Shown here: positions 23,580 through 31,735 of the stretch, one piece after another
How the letters are laid out: the number at the start of each line of letters is the position of its first letter
How positions within the stretch are numbered: position 1 is the stretch's first letter
Source: Sphingomonas alba
GTDB lineage: Bacteria; Pseudomonadota; Alphaproteobacteria; Sphingomonadales; Sphingomonadaceae
NCBI RefSeq assembly: GCF_023516555.1
Contig: NZ_JAMGBD010000001.1
Location: 1,178,001-1,242,000 of the forward strand
Direction of reading: 5' to 3'
DNA length: 64,000 nt
Made by a program: the position numbers and the translations under genes
The notes under the pieces: model-generated
Told to the model about the DNA's origin: nothing
What the model saw: the letters and a program-made list of their open reading frames with translations, nothing else
Database searches by the model: none

Positions 23580-24148
23580 CAGGGCTGGCGCGCGAAGCGG
23601 CGGTCCGGGACGATCCAGATCAGCGCGACCGCCACATACATCGCAACGGAGACATATGGGCTCCAGAACGCGACAGCGATCGCCGCGAGGTAGATTGCGA
23701 GGCTCGAATATTCCTTCAACGGATGCTGGACGACTTCCCTGATCCGCGCGCCTTCGCTTGCCGCAGCCGCCAATGCCCATTGCAGCATCCTGAACGTCAG
23801 TGCGGCGCCCGCAAGCACGATTCCAAACGAAGCCACCGGCCAGGGAGTCACGCCGGCCTCGCCAATCCAGCGGATCATTAAGGGAAACAGGGTCAGGCAG
23901 AACAACAAGGCGTGGTTCGTCCACAAGACCAGGCCGGTCACCCTCTGCGCCGATTGCATCATGTGATGATGGTTGTTCCAGTAGAGGCCCACGTAAATGA
24001 AGGCGAGGAGGTAGGCCGCAAGCAGCGGCATCACCTCCATGACCGCCGCGAACGTGTTTTCGGCCGGGAACTTCAGCTCCAGCACCATGATGGTCAGCAC
24101 GATGGCGACGACGCCGTCGGTCAGCGCATTCAGTCTCTCGGGTCTCAT
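23579..24148 (-). CDS. TMEM175-family (DUF1211) potassium channel-like protein
   Basis: A 189-residue protein with six hydrophobic helices. The first helix contains the family signature RLNALTDGVVAIVLTIMVLE (R-x-x-x-F/L-x-D selectivity region). I start at the ATG at 24148, with AAGG nine bases upstream; a start 15 codons earlier exists but lacks a ribosome site. Bacterial members conduct K+ as tetramers. It is coupled to the downstream esterase gene. Confidence 0.87.
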   Translation of the reverse strand: MRPERLNALTDGVVAIVLTIMVLELKFPAENTFAAVMEVMPLLAAYLLAFIYVGLYWNNHHHMMQSAQRVTGLVLWTNHALLFCLTLFPLMIRWIGEAGVTPWPVASFGIVLAGAALTFRMLQWALAAAASEGARIREVVQHPLKEYSSLAIYLAAIAVAFWSPYVSVAMYVAVALIWIVPDRRFARQP

Positions 24149-24238
24149 GGCGGCAACCTTATCGGCAAAATCCTGAGGCCCAAAGCGGGACACCCCCGGA
24201 TGGACGGAGCAAAGCGCGCGACGGAGGGTTGAACCGTC

Positions 24239-24739
24239 GTGAACAGGGGCCGCGAGCTGAAGCTGATCTGCGCCGGGCTGAGCGCCTGCTTGGCGAGCGC
24301 TGCTTTTGCGAAGGACGATCCGCCTTCGCTTTCCATCGACCCGATCGTCGCGCGCGGCCTGCTCGCCCCCATCGATGAGGCGACAGCGCCCTCCTCCTAC
24401 CGTCTCGACCCGGGTCCTGACCCCTCAGCCGGACAGCGCGCCAAGCTGACGTTCGACCTTGGCAAGGCGTCGCTGTTCGCGATCACTGGCCGCATCAAGC
24501 GCGAGGCCGCGCCGACCGGCCCGCTCGATCCCGGCCACGCGCGCCTGCTTGGCCAGAAACGCGACAGCGGCAAAATCTATGGCGCCGGCGTTTCCGGCAC
24601 CTTACACGGCATCGATCTCAGCGCGACCTACCAGTACAGCAAGATCAGCGCCGAGCAGGGCGATAGCGACAGCGTCGCCGATGGCCCGGGCCGCAGCCAT
24701 TCGCTCCGCGCCACCGCCCGCCTCCATTTCCGCCGCTAG
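24239..24739 (+). CDS. Hypothetical exported protein
   Basis: The 166-residue protein starts at GTG 24239 after GGAGGGTT. It has a signal peptide (LICAGLSACLASAAFA, cleavage after AFA). The C-terminal half has alternating polar and hydrophobic residues (KIYGAGVSGTLHGIDLSATY, HSLRATARLHFRR) and ends in Arg-Arg, which suggests beta structure, possibly an outer-membrane-associated strand set. No known family is recognised. It converges on the lysis cassette with a four-base overlap. Confidence 0.65.
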   Translation: MNRGRELKLICAGLSACLASAAFAKDDPPSLSIDPIVARGLLAPIDEATAPSSYRLDPGPDPSAGQRAKLTFDLGKASLFAITGRIKREAAPTGPLDPGHARLLGQKRDSGKIYGAGVSGTLHGIDLSATYQYSKISAEQGDSDSVADGPGRSHSLRATARLHFRR

Positions 24740-25260
24740 TCTTTGGATGGCGCGACCGCCGCTTGCGCCCGCACCCACTTGATCAGTTCGTCGAGCTGGA
24801 TCGCCTGTTCCGTCGCCGTCAATTGGTCGGGCTGAGGAAGTCCACCTTCTTCGGTGTCTTGAGCAACCCGCTTGGCGGCAATGGATAGGCCGGGCACTGG
24901 CGCTGTTCCGCCATTGCGGGAATCGCTTGCGGCGGGGCTGAGTGCGCGCAGGCCCCCGGCAGCAGCGCGAGCAGCGGCAATACGATCTTCAAATTCATTC
25001 TCTGTCCTTTCGTTGATTGCCGCCTGCTCGGCCTTCACCCGCGCGGCATTGGCCGCGTCTAAGGCACGCGCCTGCTCGGCGGCGGCGCGGACATTGGCGA
25101 CCGTCGCGGCATGCGCCGCCCGCTCGCCCGCCAGCATTTCGGCATAATTTTCTGTCTTCGCCTTCCAGCGGTTGCGGTCATGAACCAGCAGCGCCAGCAG
25201 CAGCACGCAGCCAATGCCGACGATGAGCTTCGGCGCCAAGCGGTTCGGGATCGGGATCAT
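24736..25260 (-). CDS. Rz-like inner-membrane spanin
   Basis: The 174-residue protein has one N-terminal membrane helix (LIVGIGCVLLLALLVHDRNR) followed by a long Ala-rich, charged coiled coil, then a Pro-containing tail. This is the i-spanin (Rz) design that spans the periplasm from the inner membrane. It overlaps the holin-like gene by four bases. A second gene with lipoprotein features is nested in another frame inside it, as in lambda Rz/Rz1, which strongly supports the call. Confidence 0.82.
   Translation of the reverse strand: MIPIPNRLAPKLIVGIGCVLLLALLVHDRNRWKAKTENYAEMLAGERAAHAATVANVRAAAEQARALDAANAARVKAEQAAINERTENEFEDRIAAARAAAGGLRALSPAASDSRNGGTAPVPGLSIAAKRVAQDTEEGGLPQPDQLTATEQAIQLDELIKWVRAQAAVAPSKD
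24819..24998 (-). CDS. Rz1-like outer-membrane lipoprotein spanin nested inside Rz
   Basis: In a different frame within the Rz-like gene, an ATG at 24998 preceded by AAAGGA opens a 59-residue protein. It has a short signal and a lipobox-like site (LPLLALLPGAC), then a Pro-rich mature chain (HSAPPQAIPA, CPAYPLPPSGLL). This is the o-spanin (Rz1) pattern: a small, proline-rich lipoprotein fully embedded in Rz. With Rz it would disrupt the outer membrane at lysis. The lipobox has Pro at -3, which is slightly unusual. Confidence 0.75.
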   Translation of the reverse strand: MNLKIVLPLLALLPGACAHSAPPQAIPAMAEQRQCPAYPLPPSGLLKTPKKVDFLSPTN

Positions 25261-25580
25261 TCACCCTCCGCTTCCAGGCTGACGCCGTCTTTGCCCGCCG
25301 CACCCTTGAACCGTCCCACGGGTCCGCCGACCAGCAGGCCGACAATCACCGAGCTCATCGCGGCGATGAATCCGCCGAGTGCACATCCGAAGATGACGAC
25401 GATGCTATGCTCCTGGGCCGCGCTCCAGCCGCCCCACATCAGCAGGCAGACCATCGCGACCGCCGCAATGGCACAGAACATGCCGGCCGCGGCCGCCAGC
25501 CAGCCGTAAATCAGTCTCTGGCCCTCGGCGAACGTGAGAGGCGGAGGAAAGCTCAAGCGGTTCGTCCTGCTCTCCATCAC
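25257..25580 (-). CDS. Holin-like membrane protein
   Basis: A 107-residue protein with a charged N-terminus and two, possibly three, strong hydrophobic helices (LAAAAGMFCAIAAVAMVCLL and FGCALGGFIAAMSSVIVGLL) and a polar tail rich in Lys and Glu. Size, topology and position between a muramidase and a spanin gene point to a holin. It overlaps both neighbours by four bases. No family-specific motif is visible, so the call rests on context. Confidence 0.68.
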   Translation of the reverse strand: MMESRTNRLSFPPPLTFAEGQRLIYGWLAAAAGMFCAIAAVAMVCLLMWGGWSAAQEHSIVVIFGCALGGFIAAMSSVIVGLLVGGPVGRFKGAAGKDGVSLEAEGE

Positions 25581-26119
25581 GAACCTATCCGGTTTGCTAG
25601 CCAGCCATAGAGAAAGGCCTCATTGGCCGGCCGGCGCTCGGCGAGGCGCAGGTAGCGCTCGCCCTGCAGCGCCTCGATCGCGCGCAGCAGAACGGTTTCA
25701 CCCTTGGCTCCGCGGCTGGCGAGGAAGGCATCGAGCGCCGCGAGCGTCGCCGGACCGATCCGCCCGTCCGGCACCAGGTCCGGATAATCCTGGCCGTTGC
25801 GGTTCAGCGCCGTCAGCGTCCGCTGCAGGAAGGTGAGGGCGACCGCCGGGCCCATATTGACGCCGGTGTCGAACAGCTCCGCCGCCAGGCGCTCCGACCG
25901 TTCGGCGACCGCATCCAGCCTCGGCCGCAGCCAGTAAAGCCGACGGTAGATCGCCGCAGCTTCCTCGCGCGGCAATGACGTCATGACGCCGGTATAGCCA
26001 TGCGCCCGCGCCACCGCCTCGGTAATCCCGAACTTCGTCGGCCCGCCCTTGTCGGCGGGATGATGGACGTACCCGCCCTCCCGCTCAATCAGTTCGTCAA
26101 TCAATGTGTCGACCGTCAT
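25577..26119 (-). CDS. Phage-type endolysin, GH108 N-acetylmuramidase
   Basis: The 180-residue protein starts with the GH108 signature, EGGYVHHPADKGGPTKFGIT; Glu14 is the expected catalytic acid. A C-terminal peptidoglycan-binding-like region has DGRIGPATLAALDAF. No signal peptide is present, consistent with release by a holin. It is the first gene of a tightly overlapping cassette (muramidase, holin, Rz). A gene of this type releases gene transfer agents in Rhodobacter capsulatus; that parallel is inference. Confidence 0.88.
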   Translation of the reverse strand: MTVDTLIDELIEREGGYVHHPADKGGPTKFGITEAVARAHGYTGVMTSLPREEAAAIYRRLYWLRPRLDAVAERSERLAAELFDTGVNMGPAVALTFLQRTLTALNRNGQDYPDLVPDGRIGPATLAALDAFLASRGAKGETVLLRAIEALQGERYLRLAERRPANEAFLYGWLANRIGS

Positions 26120-26151
26120 CCACGTCCTCCGGTTTACCGAGTCGCGATGAA

Positions 26152-26168
26152 ATAACCGTATAGGTTAT
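26152..26168. promoter_or_regulatory. Palindromic operator-like site upstream of lysis cassette
   Basis: Arms ATAACC (26152-26157) and GGTTAT (26163-26168) are perfect inverted repeats around GTATA. The site is 33 bases upstream of the muramidase ATG and 68 bases upstream of the divergent M20 peptidase ATG. It is AT-rich against a GC-rich background. It may bind a dimeric regulator; no T-run follows, so it is not a terminator. Confidence 0.5.
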
Positions 26169-26235
26169 CTGTAGGACAGAGAAATTATCCCGCGTGCGCG
26201 GTTGCACCCTCATGCTCTGGCGCTAAGCTGCCACC

Positions 26236-27543
26236 ATGCTCCGCACCCTCACCGCTTTCGCCAGCCTGTCGCTGCTCGCCGCCGTTCCCGCCTCTGCGGC
26301 CTTGTCTCCGCAGGAACGCAAGATGACCGCCATCGTCGATGCCGAGCAGGCGCGCACGCTCGCCATGCTGGAGAAATGGGTCAACCAGAACAGCGGCTCG
26401 CTCAATATCGAGGGCGTCACCAGGGTCCGCGACATGCTCCGCGCCGAACTGGAGCCGCTCGGTTTCGACGTGCAGTGGGTCGACATGCGCGCCACCGGCC
26501 GCGCCGGCCACATCGTCGCCCGTCACAAGGGCAATGGCGCCGGCAAGCGCCTGCTCCTTATCGGCCACCTCGACACTGTGTTCGAACCGGACTCGCCCTT
26601 CCAGAAATGGACGCGCCAGGGCGACTGGGCGGAAGGCCCCGGCTCCGGCGACGACAAGGGCGGCATGGCCGTCATGATCGCGGCCCTGCGCGCCATGCAG
26701 GCCGCCGGCACATTGAAGAACGCCGACATCAGCGTCGTCCTCACCGGCGACGAGGAAGACGCCGGCGACCCGATCACCATCGCCCGCCGCGACCTGATCG
26801 CCGAGGGCAAATGGGCCGACGTGGCGCTCGATTATGAAGGCCTGGTCGTCGATGGCGGCAAGGACTGGGGATCGACCGCCCGCCGCAGCGCCGGCGGCTG
26901 GACCGTCACCGTCAAGGCGAAGAGCGGCCACTCGTCCGGCATCTTCACGCCGGGCGCAGGCGCCGGGGCCATCTACGAACTGTCGCGGATCATCGACACT
27001 TTCCGCCGCGAGCTTCCGGAGGACAAATTGACCTTCAACGTCGGCCTGATCGGCGGCGGCGCCAGCGCCGATCTCGACGCGGGCCGCATCCGGCTGCAGG
27101 CGACGGGCAAGACCAACGTCATCGCCGCCTCTGCAGTCGCGCGCGGCGACCTCCGCGCCATCAGCCAGGAGCAGATCGACCGCACGCAGGCGAAGATGCG
27201 CGCCATCGTCGCCCGCTCGCTGCCCGGCGCGACCGCGACCATCACCTTCGACACCGACGGCTATCCGCCGATGGCGCCCACCGCCGGCAACCGCGCCATC
27301 CTTGCCCGGCTCAACACCGTCAACCGCGACATGGGGCTGGAACCGATGGGCGAGCTCGACCCGGTCAAGCGCGGCGCCGGCGACATCAGCTTCGTCGCCG
27401 CCGACACCGACGGCCTCGCCGGCCTCGGCCCCGACAGCGCCGGCGACCATGCGCCCGGCGAAAAGGTCAACATCCCATCGATCTGGCGCCAGGCCAAGCG
27501 CGCCGCGATCCTGATGAGCCGGCTGTCAGCGGAGAAACGCTAG
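26236..27543 (+). CDS. Exported M20-family metallopeptidase (glutamate carboxypeptidase-like)
   Basis: A 435-residue protein with a signal peptide (LTAFASLSLLAAVPASA). Metal and catalytic motifs are in M20 order: GHLDTVF (His-x-Asp), GSGDDKGGMA, TGDEEDAGD (catalytic Glu and metal Glu), and the dimerisation domain in the middle (SGHSSGIF). The last metal His is in AGDHAPGE. It is a zinc exopeptidase acting outside the cytoplasm. The start ATG sits 10 bases after GCGCTAAG with only a weak ribosome site. Confidence 0.92.
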   Translation: MLRTLTAFASLSLLAAVPASAALSPQERKMTAIVDAEQARTLAMLEKWVNQNSGSLNIEGVTRVRDMLRAELEPLGFDVQWVDMRATGRAGHIVARHKGNGAGKRLLLIGHLDTVFEPDSPFQKWTRQGDWAEGPGSGDDKGGMAVMIAALRAMQAAGTLKNADISVVLTGDEEDAGDPITIARRDLIAEGKWADVALDYEGLVVDGGKDWGSTARRSAGGWTVTVKAKSGHSSGIFTPGAGAGAIYELSRIIDTFRRELPEDKLTFNVGLIGGGASADLDAGRIRLQATGKTNVIAASAVARGDLRAISQEQIDRTQAKMRAIVARSLPGATATITFDTDGYPPMAPTAGNRAILARLNTVNRDMGLEPMGELDPVKRGAGDISFVAADTDGLAGLGPDSAGDHAPGEKVNIPSIWRQAKRAAILMSRLSAEKR

Positions 27544-27619
27544 AGTCCGGAATCGACGCCAAAGCTGCGAGAATGCCGATTTCTCGGTTCGGCGGGAAAA
27601 TGCGGCAACCCCGAGCCGA

Positions 27620-27763
27620 CTACTGTTCTTCACGTTCCTCGGCCGCAAGCGCTTTATCGGCCTCGTCGATCGCTGCCACGAGATCGATGAAGCATGGGTC
27701 ATCATTGACCGGGAAGTATCGCCTGAACTCCTGGCCAAGGATGTCCAGGTCGCTCTGGGTCAA
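27620..27763 (-). CDS. Small hypothetical protein (47 residues)
   Basis: From TTG 27763 a 47-residue frame runs to TAG at 27620-27622. It is acidic and reads as a plausible two-helix protein (LTQSDLDILGQEFRRYF, FIDLVAAIDEADKALAAEER). Base composition at third positions looks coding. The ribosome site is weak (ATAGG); an in-frame GTG upstream is an alternative start. It fills the otherwise unexplained stretch between the M20 peptidase and the GAF gene. Confidence 0.45.
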   Translation of the reverse strand: MTQSDLDILGQEFRRYFPVNDDPCFIDLVAAIDEADKALAAEEREEQ

Positions 27764-27844
27764 TAAACCTATAGCTATGATGGGGCCTCTATTCACAGGC
27801 CTCGAACGAACGGATGGCAGACGCGTGCCTTTCGTTACGGGTCC

Positions 27845-28381
27845 TTAGGTCGCGTGAACCTCTTGGTCCACACGGCTGCGGCGATAATTCAGCACAAGCC
27901 CGCAAAGCTCAGCGAACGCATCGGCGGTCGTCAGGTCGCTCCGGTTAAGGCCCGATTTCGGCGGATAGGCGACGACAAAGGTTCCAAGGGCTGTCCCGTT
28001 AGAGTGCTTTGCGGGGATGGACACCAACGCCTCAAGTCCATGCGTGAGTCCCAGGTCCTTCCAGGCGGATGTGAAGCGGGAATCCGCCGCCACGTCAGTG
28101 CTGACGACGGTTCGGCCCTCATAAACCGCAAGCGCACAGGACCCCGGCTTGTCCGCGACGGCGATCCCTTGGAGAGCCTTCGCGTATTCAGGTGAAAGCG
28201 AGGGAAATATTGCATGTTCGAATGTGTGCAGGTGACGATCGAGAATGGTCACTCCGGCTCGGGTGCCGGGCGAATGCCCCTCGAACGAAATGCACAGATC
28301 CTCCAGGATTTCTCCCGGCTCTGTTCTATCCGCGATTTGCTGAACCACCCTATCCCGGACCGAGGTGATGACTACGGTCAT
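27845..28381 (-). CDS. GAF-domain protein
   Basis: A 178-residue single-domain protein. The residues around PGTRAGVTILDRHLHTFEHA, KPGSCALAVYEGRTVVSTD, GLEALVSIPAKHSNGTALG and TFVVAYPPKSG follow the GAF fold in order. I start at the ATG at 28381; an upstream in-frame start has no ribosome site. GAF domains bind small molecules or act in light and redox sensing. There is no attached output domain, so it may act through a partner not seen here. Confidence 0.8.
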   Translation of the reverse strand: MTVVITSVRDRVVQQIADRTEPGEILEDLCISFEGHSPGTRAGVTILDRHLHTFEHAIFPSLSPEYAKALQGIAVADKPGSCALAVYEGRTVVSTDVAADSRFTSAWKDLGLTHGLEALVSIPAKHSNGTALGTFVVAYPPKSGLNRSDLTTADAFAELCGLVLNYRRSRVDQEVHAT

Positions 28382-28527
28382 GACTGTACTGCCCTCTCTC
28401 GGCTGGGAGCACCTTCGTCTCTCTGTCGTTCGCGGGCCGGCCAAAGGGCGGACGATGCCGGGTAAGTATCACGGGTGCGGCAACGACGCCAACCAACTGC
28501 ATCTGCATCGACCTTTAGATAGGCCCT

Positions 28528-29013
28528 CTAGACGTACATCCCGTCACGCAGGTTGATGCGATGCTCGACCCACATTTTGAGCGCGCACAGCATCTGGCTC
28601 CAGCCCATGCAATTGCCGTAGCTCGCCTTGAGCGCGCCCTCATTCTCGCGCCAGCCTTCCTCGGCGATCTCGACCATGGTCCGCGCGCCATCGTCGAGGG
28701 GGGAGAATTTCATCGTCACCGTCGTCTTGTAATCGCTGCCCGTCATCTCGCCACCCTCGACGTTCGGCGGCTCGCCTTCATTGGCCTGCCATTTGAGGAT
28801 GATCGTCTCGTCCGGCACGACCTCGACCACCTCGACCGGGAAGGCGCCGGGGAAATCGTGGAAATCCCACATCACCGTCGCGCCTGTCTCCAGCCGCCCT
28901 TTGGCGCCGCCGGTCGTGAAGTAATGTGACAATTGGTCGGGATCGGCGACCGCTTCGAACACCTCATGCACCGGCCTGGCGATGCGCGCGGCCACACGGA
29001 ATTTCAGCTCCAT
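28528..29013 (-). CDS. SRPBCC/AHSA1-type ligand-binding protein
   Basis: A 161-residue protein with the SRPBCC (START-like) pattern: AARIARPVHEVFEAVADPDQ at the start, GATVMWDFHDFPGAFPVEVVE, then MVEIAEEGWREN and a final helix GWSQMLCALKMWVEH. The fold makes a deep hydrophobic pocket. Ligand and partner are unknown. It is 53 bases downstream of the DHFR-like gene on the same strand. Confidence 0.87.
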   Translation of the reverse strand: MELKFRVAARIARPVHEVFEAVADPDQLSHYFTTGGAKGRLETGATVMWDFHDFPGAFPVEVVEVVPDETIILKWQANEGEPPNVEGGEMTGSDYKTTVTMKFSPLDDGARTMVEIAEEGWRENEGALKASYGNCMGWSQMLCALKMWVEHRINLRDGMYV

Positions 29014-29066
29014 GGCAATTCTCCTCAGCCGTTCAAACGCGCGCCATCCATCGCGGAGCCACGCAA

Positions 29067-29597
29067 TCAGGCCGGCACGTAGGTCAGCCGGATGACATCC
29101 TCGTCGATCCGCTCGCTATCCACGAAACGAAGCCGCGGCCGCGGCCCGTGGAAATAGGGGTTCCCGCGGCCGAGCACGACCGGGTGCAGATAGATCCGGT
29201 ATTCGTCGATCAGGTCGAGGTCCGTCAGGCTGCGCGCCAGCACCGGCCCGCCGACCTCGATCTCGCCTTCCACCTCGGACTTCAGCCGCCGCATCGCCGC
29301 GCCAAGGTCGCGCCCCACGAGCGTCGCGTTCGGCCCGACCGATCTCAGCGTGCGCGACACCACCCATTTGGGTTGCCGCCGCCAGGCCTCGGCGAATTCC
29401 CGCTCCGGCTCGCCCCACTCGGGACGGTCCTCGTCCCAATAGCGCATGATTTCGTAGAGGACGCGGCCATAGACGCTCCCCGCCTGTTCGCGCGCCTGCT
29501 CGATGAAATGACGGAAGAGCACCGGCCCCGGCCCGAACGCCATATGGTCGACATAGCCGTCCAGCGACTGGTTCATTCCAAAGACGAGCTTCGCCAT
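29067..29597 (-). CDS. Dihydrofolate-reductase-like (RibD C-terminal domain) protein
   Basis: A 176-residue protein of the RibD C-terminal/DHFR-like superfamily: MAKLVFGMNQSLDGYVD at the start, GRVLYEIMRYW, VGRDLGAAMRRLKSEVEGEI and GGPVLARSLTDLDLIDEYRI with the PVVLGRGNPYF close. It binds NADPH in related proteins. It is probably a stand-alone reductase of unknown substrate, not true FolA. Confidence 0.87.
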   Translation of the reverse strand: MAKLVFGMNQSLDGYVDHMAFGPGPVLFRHFIEQAREQAGSVYGRVLYEIMRYWDEDRPEWGEPEREFAEAWRRQPKWVVSRTLRSVGPNATLVGRDLGAAMRRLKSEVEGEIEVGGPVLARSLTDLDLIDEYRIYLHPVVLGRGNPYFHGPRPRLRFVDSERIDEDVIRLTYVPA

Positions 29598-29702
29598 GCG
29601 CCGATCCCCAGGGTCCAGGTTTTCAGCATAGCTTGGGCCTGTGCGGACGATCTACCCATAGTCCCTACCTTTGGGCGGCGAATGCGAGTAGGCGCTCCAC
29701 CC

Positions 29703-31394
29703 ATGCAACAATCCGGAATTCACGCCGCGCTCGCGGACGCGCTGGCCGTTCGCGGCTATGACACGCTCACATCCGTCCAGTCGGCCGTCATCGAGGAGCA
29801 AGCGCACGGCCGCGACCTCATCGTCTCCGCCAAGACCGGCTCGGGCAAGACCGTCGCCTTTGGCCTCGCGATCGCCGGCCAAGTCCTGGAGGGCGACAAG
29901 GCGCCCTGGACCCGTGAGCCGCTGGCGCTGGTCATCGCCCCGACCCGCGAGCTCGCCATTCAGGTCAGCAAGGAGCTTGAGTGGCTCTACGCCTCCGCCT
30001 CGGCTCGCGTCGTCACCTGCGTCGGCGGCATGGACCCGATGAAGGAGCGCCGGGCGCTGCAAAGCGGCGCCCATATCGTCGTCGGCACACCCGGCCGCCT
30101 GCGCGACCATCTCGAACGCGGCGCGCTCGACCTCTCCGCGCTTCGAGCGGTGGTCCTCGATGAGGCGGACGAGATGCTGGACATGGGCTTCCGCGAGGAG
30201 CTTGAGGAAATCCTCGACGCGACTCCGGCTGAGCGGCGCACCCTCCTATTCTCCGCCACCATGCCGCGACCGATCGTCGCGCTTGCACGGCGCTACCAAA
30301 AGGACGCGCTGCGCATCGAGACCATTGGCGAGCGCGAGGCCCATGCCGACATCGCCTACCAGGCTGTCGCCGTCTCGCCGCCCGATATCGAGCATGTCGT
30401 CGTCAACCTGCTGCGGCTGCACGAGGCGGAGACCGCCATCCTGTTCTGCGCCACCCGCGACGCCGTGCGCCGCCTGCACGCCAGCCTGACCGAGCGCGGC
30501 TTCCAGGCGGTGGCGCTGTCGGGCGAGCACAGCCAGAGCGAGCGTAACAACGCGCTGCAGAGCCTCCGCGACAAGCGCGCCCGCGTCTGCGTCGCCACCG
30601 ACGTCGCTGCCCGTGGCATCGACCTGCCCTCCGTCTCGCTCGTCATCCATGTCGAACTGCCCCGCGACGCCGAGGCGCTGCAGCACCGTTCGGGCCGCAC
30701 CGGCCGCGCCGGCCGCAAGGGCATTGCCGTGCTGATCGTGCCCTTCCGCCGCCGCCGCAATGTCGAGACGATGCTGCGCAATGCCCGCATCAACGTCGAA
30801 TGGATCGACCCGCCGATGCCGGAGCAGATCCGGGACCGGGACCGCGAACGCTTGCTCGAAATGCTCTCGGCGCCGGTCGAGGTCGACGACAATGACCGCC
30901 AGCTTGCCGAACAATTGATGGCTGAGCTGCCACCCGAAACCATCGCCAATGCTTTGGTCCGCACGCTCCGCACCGACCTCCCGGCACCGGAGGACATTCT
31001 AAGCTCGGGCGGCGGCCAGGATCGCGGCGAGCCCGGCCCGCGCGCCGGGTTCGAAGGCTCGACATGGTTCGTCATCAACGCCGGCCGCCGCCACAATGCC
31101 GACCCGCGCTGGCTGCTGCCGGTCATCTGCCGCTACGGCCACATCGGCCGCAACGACATCGGCGCGATCCGTATCGCCGCGAACGAAAGCTATTTCGAGG
31201 TCACGCAGCGGGCGACGCCCGGCTTCATCAAGGCGCTGCGCCGCGCCGTCATCGCGCCGGAGGACGAAGGCATGGTGATCGAGCAGGCGCCGCCGCGCTC
31301 GGCCGAGGCGGAAGCCCGGCCCCGCCGCGCCCCAATGGCGAATCCGCGGCACAAGCCGAAATGGCAGGGAAAGAAGGCCGGCCGCCGGAACTAG
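29703..31394 (+). CDS. DEAD-box RNA helicase with DbpA-type RNA-binding domain
   Basis: A 563-residue helicase: Q-motif region, Walker A SAKTGSGKT, PTRELAIQ, DEAD box VLDEADEMLDMG, SAT motif FSATMPRP, and motif VI HRSGRTGRAGRKG. The C-terminal block STWFVINAGRRHNADPRWLL to FIKALRR resembles the DbpA RNA-recognition domain, followed by a basic tail rich in Arg and Lys. It may act in ribosome assembly. I use the ATG at 29703; an in-frame ATG at 29682 is possible. A much longer frame upstream is read-through over the DHFR-like gene. Confidence 0.92.
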   Translation: MQQSGIHAALADALAVRGYDTLTSVQSAVIEEQAHGRDLIVSAKTGSGKTVAFGLAIAGQVLEGDKAPWTREPLALVIAPTRELAIQVSKELEWLYASASARVVTCVGGMDPMKERRALQSGAHIVVGTPGRLRDHLERGALDLSALRAVVLDEADEMLDMGFREELEEILDATPAERRTLLFSATMPRPIVALARRYQKDALRIETIGEREAHADIAYQAVAVSPPDIEHVVVNLLRLHEAETAILFCATRDAVRRLHASLTERGFQAVALSGEHSQSERNNALQSLRDKRARVCVATDVAARGIDLPSVSLVIHVELPRDAEALQHRSGRTGRAGRKGIAVLIVPFRRRRNVETMLRNARINVEWIDPPMPEQIRDRDRERLLEMLSAPVEVDDNDRQLAEQLMAELPPETIANALVRTLRTDLPAPEDILSSGGGQDRGEPGPRAGFEGSTWFVINAGRRHNADPRWLLPVICRYGHIGRNDIGAIRIAANESYFEVTQRATPGFIKALRRAVIAPEDEGMVIEQAPPRSAEAEARPRRAPMANPRHKPKWQGKKAGRRN

Positions 31395-31660
31395 GCCCGG
31401 TATTCGCCTCCGGACGCCGCCAGCAAATCCATCAGGTTTCGCGCCGCTTCCCGCTCCGCTTCGTCCTTGAAGGCGACATCGAGGTCGGGCGCCTGCCCCA
31501 GCATGTATAGCACCGACCACAAGGCGAAGCGCCGGGCGCGATCGCGCTCCAGCCCGAAATCGACGCGCATCTTGTCGATGCCGGACTGCTGCACGGCCGC
31601 GGAAACCTGACTGAGGTCCGTGGTGCCGAAATAGCGCTGCAGGAGGTCGTCGAAGTTCAT
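31391..31660 (-). CDS. Conserved hypothetical protein (89 residues)
   Basis: A small, helical, soluble protein (LLQRYFGTTDLSQV, DKMRVDFGLERDRARRFALW, ERAARNLMDLLAAS-like end). It has no membrane or signal features and no family I recognise. It converges on the helicase gene with a four-base overlap. Coding character is good. Confidence 0.6.
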   Translation of the reverse strand: MNFDDLLQRYFGTTDLSQVSAAVQQSGIDKMRVDFGLERDRARRFALWSVLYMLGQAPDLDVAFKDEAEREAARNLMDLLAASGGEYRA

Positions 31661-31735
31661 GGGCGTCGGCCGGGAAAAGGCTCGGGCGGCGCAAAGGCCT
31701 GACAGGCCGCCGCGATCCGCTCAGGACATTGGCGA

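Noticed and set aside
27573-27848. A 91-codon frame on the plus strand after the M20 peptidase
   Set aside because: Ser/Arg-rich translation typical of a shadow, no ribosome site, and the opposite strand has a better small frame.
28926-29702. N-terminal extension of the DEAD-box helicase
   Set aside because: The extra 259 codons lie over the DHFR-like gene on the opposite strand and show no helicase or other domain. The family starts at the ATG near 29703.
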